Assembly: GCA_030452365.1 (NCBI GenBank)
Contig: JAKDMK010000093.1
Coordinates: forward strand, 1-8,005
Direction of reading: 5' to 3'
Length of the DNA: 8,005 bases
DNA from: Nitrococcus sp.
Lineage (GTDB): Bacteria; Pseudomonadota; Gammaproteobacteria; Nitrococcales; Nitrococcaceae
Both the position numbers and the translations under genes were made by a program. Positions within the stretch are counted from its first letter, which is position 1. Each line of letters starts with the position of its first letter. The notes beneath the pieces are model-generated. The model was not told the origin of the DNA and made no database searches. It saw nothing but the letters and a program-made list of their open reading frames with translations. This document shows, piece by piece, positions 5,446 through 8,005 of the stretch.

Positions 5446-6774
5446 ATGACCATCGAAGTCAAAGTGCCGGCGTTGCCAGAGTCCGTCACCGAGGCCACCG
5501 TCTTGGGCTGGCACAAGCAGCCGGGCGATCGGGTGGAGCGCGATGAGAACCTGGTGGACATCGAGACCGACAAGGTCGTGCTCGAGGTCCCCGCACCACG
5601 CGCCGGTGTGCTCGACAAAATCCTAAAGAACGAGGGGGATACGGTGACGGCAAACGAGGTTCTCGCGCGCCTGGAGCAGGCAGCGGCTAGCGGGGAAGAC
5701 GAGGAGGCTACCGGCACGGCACAAAGCGCGGCCGACCACGCAGGCGAAGGCGGCGTTGGCACTGACGGCGCGGCTAAAAGCCGTGGGCCACAATCCACGC
5801 CAGCTAAGGCCGGCGCGGCCGGCGATGAACGTCTCAGTCCGGCGGTACGGCGCATGGTCACCGAGCATGCTCTGGATCCGAGCCGAATCGACGGCACAGG
5901 ACACTCGGGGCGGATCACCAAAGAGGACGTCCAGCGTTACTTGGCGGCGCAAGAAGAACCGCGGTACAACGAGCTCAAAGGCCAATCAGCCGCGGCCGAG
6001 GCACCCTGGCAGCAGAGCACGCGGGCGAGAGAACCGAGTGAGCCGCAGCGGACCTCCTTGACTGATCTACGCAATCGCCCCGAACGCCGTGCCCCAATGA
6101 CGCGGCTGCGTCAGCGTATCGCCGAGCGCCTGGTGGAGGCGCAGCAAACCACGGCGATGCTGACGACTTTCAACGAAAGCAACATGCGACCGATCATGGA
6201 GCTTCGGCGTCGGCACAAGGAGCGTTTCGAGCGCTTTTACGGCATTAAGCTCGGTATCATGTCCTTCTTCGTGAAAGCCGCGATCGAGGCGCTCAAGCGT
6301 TTCCCCGCGGTAAACGCCTCGATCGATGGTAAGGACATCATCTATCACGGCTACTATGATCTCGGCATTGCCGTGGCCACCGAGCGCGGCTTGCTGGTGC
6401 CGGTACTGCGCGATGCCGATCAGATGAGCTTTGCCGAAATCGAGAAGGCGATCGCCGATTTCGCCCATCGCGCCCGCGACGGCAAGATCAGTATAGACGA
6501 GCTCACCGGCGGGACATTCACCCTCACCAACGGCGGAATCTTCGGCTCATTGCTGTCCACGCCCATTCTGAATCCGCCGCAGAGCGGCATTCTGGGAATG
6601 CATAAGATCCAGGACCGGCCAGTGGTGGAAAACGGCGAAATCGCCGTCTGCCCGATGATGTATCTTGCGCTTTCCTATGACCACCGCCTCATTGACGGTC
6701 GCGAGGCGGTGCAATTTCTGGCCATGATCAAGGAGCTGATCGAGGATCCCTCCCGCCTGTTGCTCGAAATTTGA
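5446..6774 (+). CDS. sucB: Dihydrolipoyllysine succinyltransferase (E2 of 2-oxoglutarate dehydrogenase)
   Basis: SucB (442 aa) forms the core of the complex and moves succinyl groups from E1 to CoA. Residues 1-77 are a lipoyl domain starting [13 protein letters not shown], with the lipoylated lysine K43 in ETDKV. Residues 129-166 are the peripheral-subunit-binding domain ([12 protein letters not shown]...[12 protein letters not shown]). Residues 216-442 are the trimer-forming acyltransferase, with RERE-like [13 protein letters not shown] at 218-230 and the catalytic [10 protein letters not shown] (411-420; H413, D417). [15 protein letters not shown] (360-374) is typical of the succinyl type. 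The protein is about 35 residues longer than E. coli SucB, all in the two linkers (about 78-128, Ala/Gly/acidic; 167-215, charged, not the usual Ala/Pro-rich). GAGAGG (5435-5440) is a good Shine-Dalgarno, 5 nt before the ATG. Confidence 0.96.
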   Translation: MTIEVKVPALPESVTEATVLGWHKQPGDRVERDENLVDIETDKVVLEVPAPRAGVLDKILKNEGDTVTANEVLARLEQAAASGEDEEATGTAQSAADHAGEGGVGTDGAAKSRGPQSTPAKAGAAGDERLSPAVRRMVTEHALDPSRIDGTGHSGRITKEDVQRYLAAQEEPRYNELKGQSAAAEAPWQQSTRAREPSEPQRTSLTDLRNRPERRAPMTRLRQRIAERLVEAQQTTAMLTTFNESNMRPIMELRRRHKERFERFYGIKLGIMSFFVKAAIEALKRFPAVNASIDGKDIIYHGYYDLGIAVATERGLLVPVLRDADQMSFAEIEKAIADFAHRARDGKISIDELTGGTFTLTNGGIFGSLLSTPILNPPQSGILGMHKIQDRPVVENGEIAVCPMMYLALSYDHRLIDGREAVQFLAMIKELIEDPSRLLLEI

Positions 6775-6825
6775 GCTTTCGGCTCGGGCTGCTCAGGCGA
6801 GCAGAGGCGATTAACAGGAGATATC

Positions 6826-8005
6826 ATGGCGCGATCATTCGATGTCATTGTTATCGGCGCGGGACCGGCTGGGTACGTGGCGGCGATCCGCTGCGCGCAA
6901 TTGGGCCTGAGCACCGCGGTGATCGACGAGTTCCTCGACAAGGCGGGGCAGCCCGCACTCGGGGGGACTTGCCTGAACATCGGCTGCATCCCATCCAAAG
7001 CATTGCTGGACTCATCGCACCAGTATCACCATACCCGCACCGGGCTCAGCTCGCACGGCATCCATGTCAGTGGGATCGAGCTCGATCTCGCGCAGATGAT
7101 CAGGCGTAAGGACCAAGTTGTCGCTGACCTCACGGGAGGCATCAAGCAGCTTTTCAAGGCGAACAAGATTCAGTGGCTACCGGGCCGCGGCACGCTGCTC
7201 GAGGACTGCCAAGTGAAGCTCAGTGCGCGCGAGGGGAGCCCCGAGGTGTTGCAGGCCAACAGCGTGATTCTGGCGACAGGCTCGCGGCCCATGGCGATCG
7301 GTGCCGCAGCGCTGGACGGTGAGCGCGTCGTCGATTCCACTGGTGCGATGGATTTTGCCGAGGTGCCAAACCGCCTGGGCGTCATCGGCGCCGGATACAT
7401 CGGCTTGGAGATGGGCAGCGTCTGGAACCGCCTGGGCTCGAAGGTGGTACTGCTGGAGGCGATGGAGAGCTTCCTGGGCGCCGTCGACCCGCAACTCGCG
7501 CGCGACGCCCAGCGCCGGCTCATTCAGCAGGGTCTGGATATTCGTCTTGGCGCCCGGGTTAAGGAAGTGCGCAAAGGCAAAGCCATCACCGTGCATTACG
7601 AGGACAAGGAGAGCAAGCGGCACAGCGTCCAAGTGGATAAGGTGATCGTGGCGGTCGGCCGGCGGCCCTACACCGAGAATCTGGCCATTGAGGACGCGGG
7701 TTTGCTGACCGATGAGCGTGGCTTCATCCACGTCAACGAGTATTGCGAGACCAATCTGCCCGGCGTCTATGCCGTGGGTGATGTGGTTCGAGGACCGATG
7801 CTTGCCCACAAGGGTTCGGAAGAAGGGATTATGGTGGCCGAGCGTCTAGCCGGTTACCCCGGAGAGGTCAACTACGAGGTGATTCCCTCGGTGATCTATA
7901 CCCACCCCGAGATTGCCTGGGTAGGACAGACCGAGTCCGCCATCAAGGCGATGGGCACACCCTATCGCGTCGGTAGCTTCGGCTTTGGCGCCAACGGCCG
8001 TGCCC
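6826..8005 (+). CDS. lpdA: Dihydrolipoyl dehydrogenase (E3), 3' end cut by the window
   Basis: This FAD enzyme reoxidises dihydrolipoyl groups on E2 and reduces NAD+. 393 codons are visible of a family length near 475. The N-terminal FAD fold is VIVIGAGPAGYVAA (7-20), and the redox disulfide is GGTCLNIGCIPSK (46-58; C49, C54). The NAD fold is GVIGAGYIGLEMG (185-197), followed by ATGSRP (150-155), AVGRRP (276-281) and the second FAD motif YAVGDV (315-320). The start of the dimerisation domain (IYTHPEIAWVG, 357-367) is present. The catalytic His-Glu pair near the C-terminus lies beyond the edge. The insertion DKAGQPALGG before the disulfide is common in proteobacterial E3 of this complex. AGGAG (6816-6820) lies 5 nt before the ATG, and the gene follows sucB by 51 bp, so it is probably the dedicated E3 of this complex. 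Confidence 0.96.
   Translation, partial: MARSFDVIVIGAGPAGYVAAIRCAQLGLSTAVIDEFLDKAGQPALGGTCLNIGCIPSKALLDSSHQYHHTRTGLSSHGIHVSGIELDLAQMIRRKDQVVADLTGGIKQLFKANKIQWLPGRGTLLEDCQVKLSAREGSPEVLQANSVILATGSRPMAIGAAALDGERVVDSTGAMDFAEVPNRLGVIGAGYIGLEMGSVWNRLGSKVVLLEAMESFLGAVDPQLARDAQRRLIQQGLDIRLGARVKEVRKGKAITVHYEDKESKRHSVQVDKVIVAVGRRPYTENLAIEDAGLLTDERGFIHVNEYCETNLPGVYAVGDVVRGPMLAHKGSEEGIMVAERLAGYPGEVNYEVIPSVIYTHPEIAWVGQTESAIKAMGTPYRVGSFGFGANGRA

Noticed and set aside
1..8005. CRISPR array, tRNA or rRNA gene, insertion sequence, phage gene or defence system.
   Set aside because: No spaced repeats, no cloverleaf or rRNA core, no transposase or integrase motifs. The gene content is entirely housekeeping.

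Overview
The window is GC-rich and all its genes lie on the + strand. It looks like chromosomal DNA of a gammaproteobacterium. HisI and HisE are separate proteins, not the fused HisIE of enterics. The histidine genes run straight into Tat export genes, TatC is close to the E. coli type over its whole length, and a full 2-oxoglutarate dehydrogenase operon follows. The Chromatiales/Ectothiorhodospiraceae-like part of the class would fit, but genus cannot be read from this stretch and a betaproteobacterium is not strictly excluded.

Region 1 (1-869) is the 3' end of a histidine operon: the last 41 codons of hisF, then hisI (4-bp overlap) and hisE (9-bp gap). Together they cover consecutive middle steps of histidine synthesis. 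Region 2 (870-2160) holds tatB and tatC, overlapping by 4 bp. The expected tatA between hisE and tatB is absent. Only 107 bp lie there, including a perfect 17-bp tandem duplication.

Region 3 (2161-2520) is a 360-bp gap without a recognisable gene. It contains a 7+7 bp dyad, an AT-rich patch suitable for a promoter, and just before sucA a nine-codon ORF with three Cys codons among its first five. Region 4 (2521-8005) is sucA-sucB-lpdA, encoding E1, E2 and E3 of the 2-oxoglutarate dehydrogenase complex. E1 decarboxylates 2-oxoglutarate with thiamine diphosphate, E2 passes the succinyl group through its lipoyl arm to CoA, and E3 reoxidises the lipoyl group and makes NADH. lpdA runs off the right edge.

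All seven genes belong to well-known families, and I found no new multi-gene system. The points that deserve a second look are the missing tatA with its scarred spacer, and the leader region of sucA (dyad, Cys-rich mini-ORF, competing starts).
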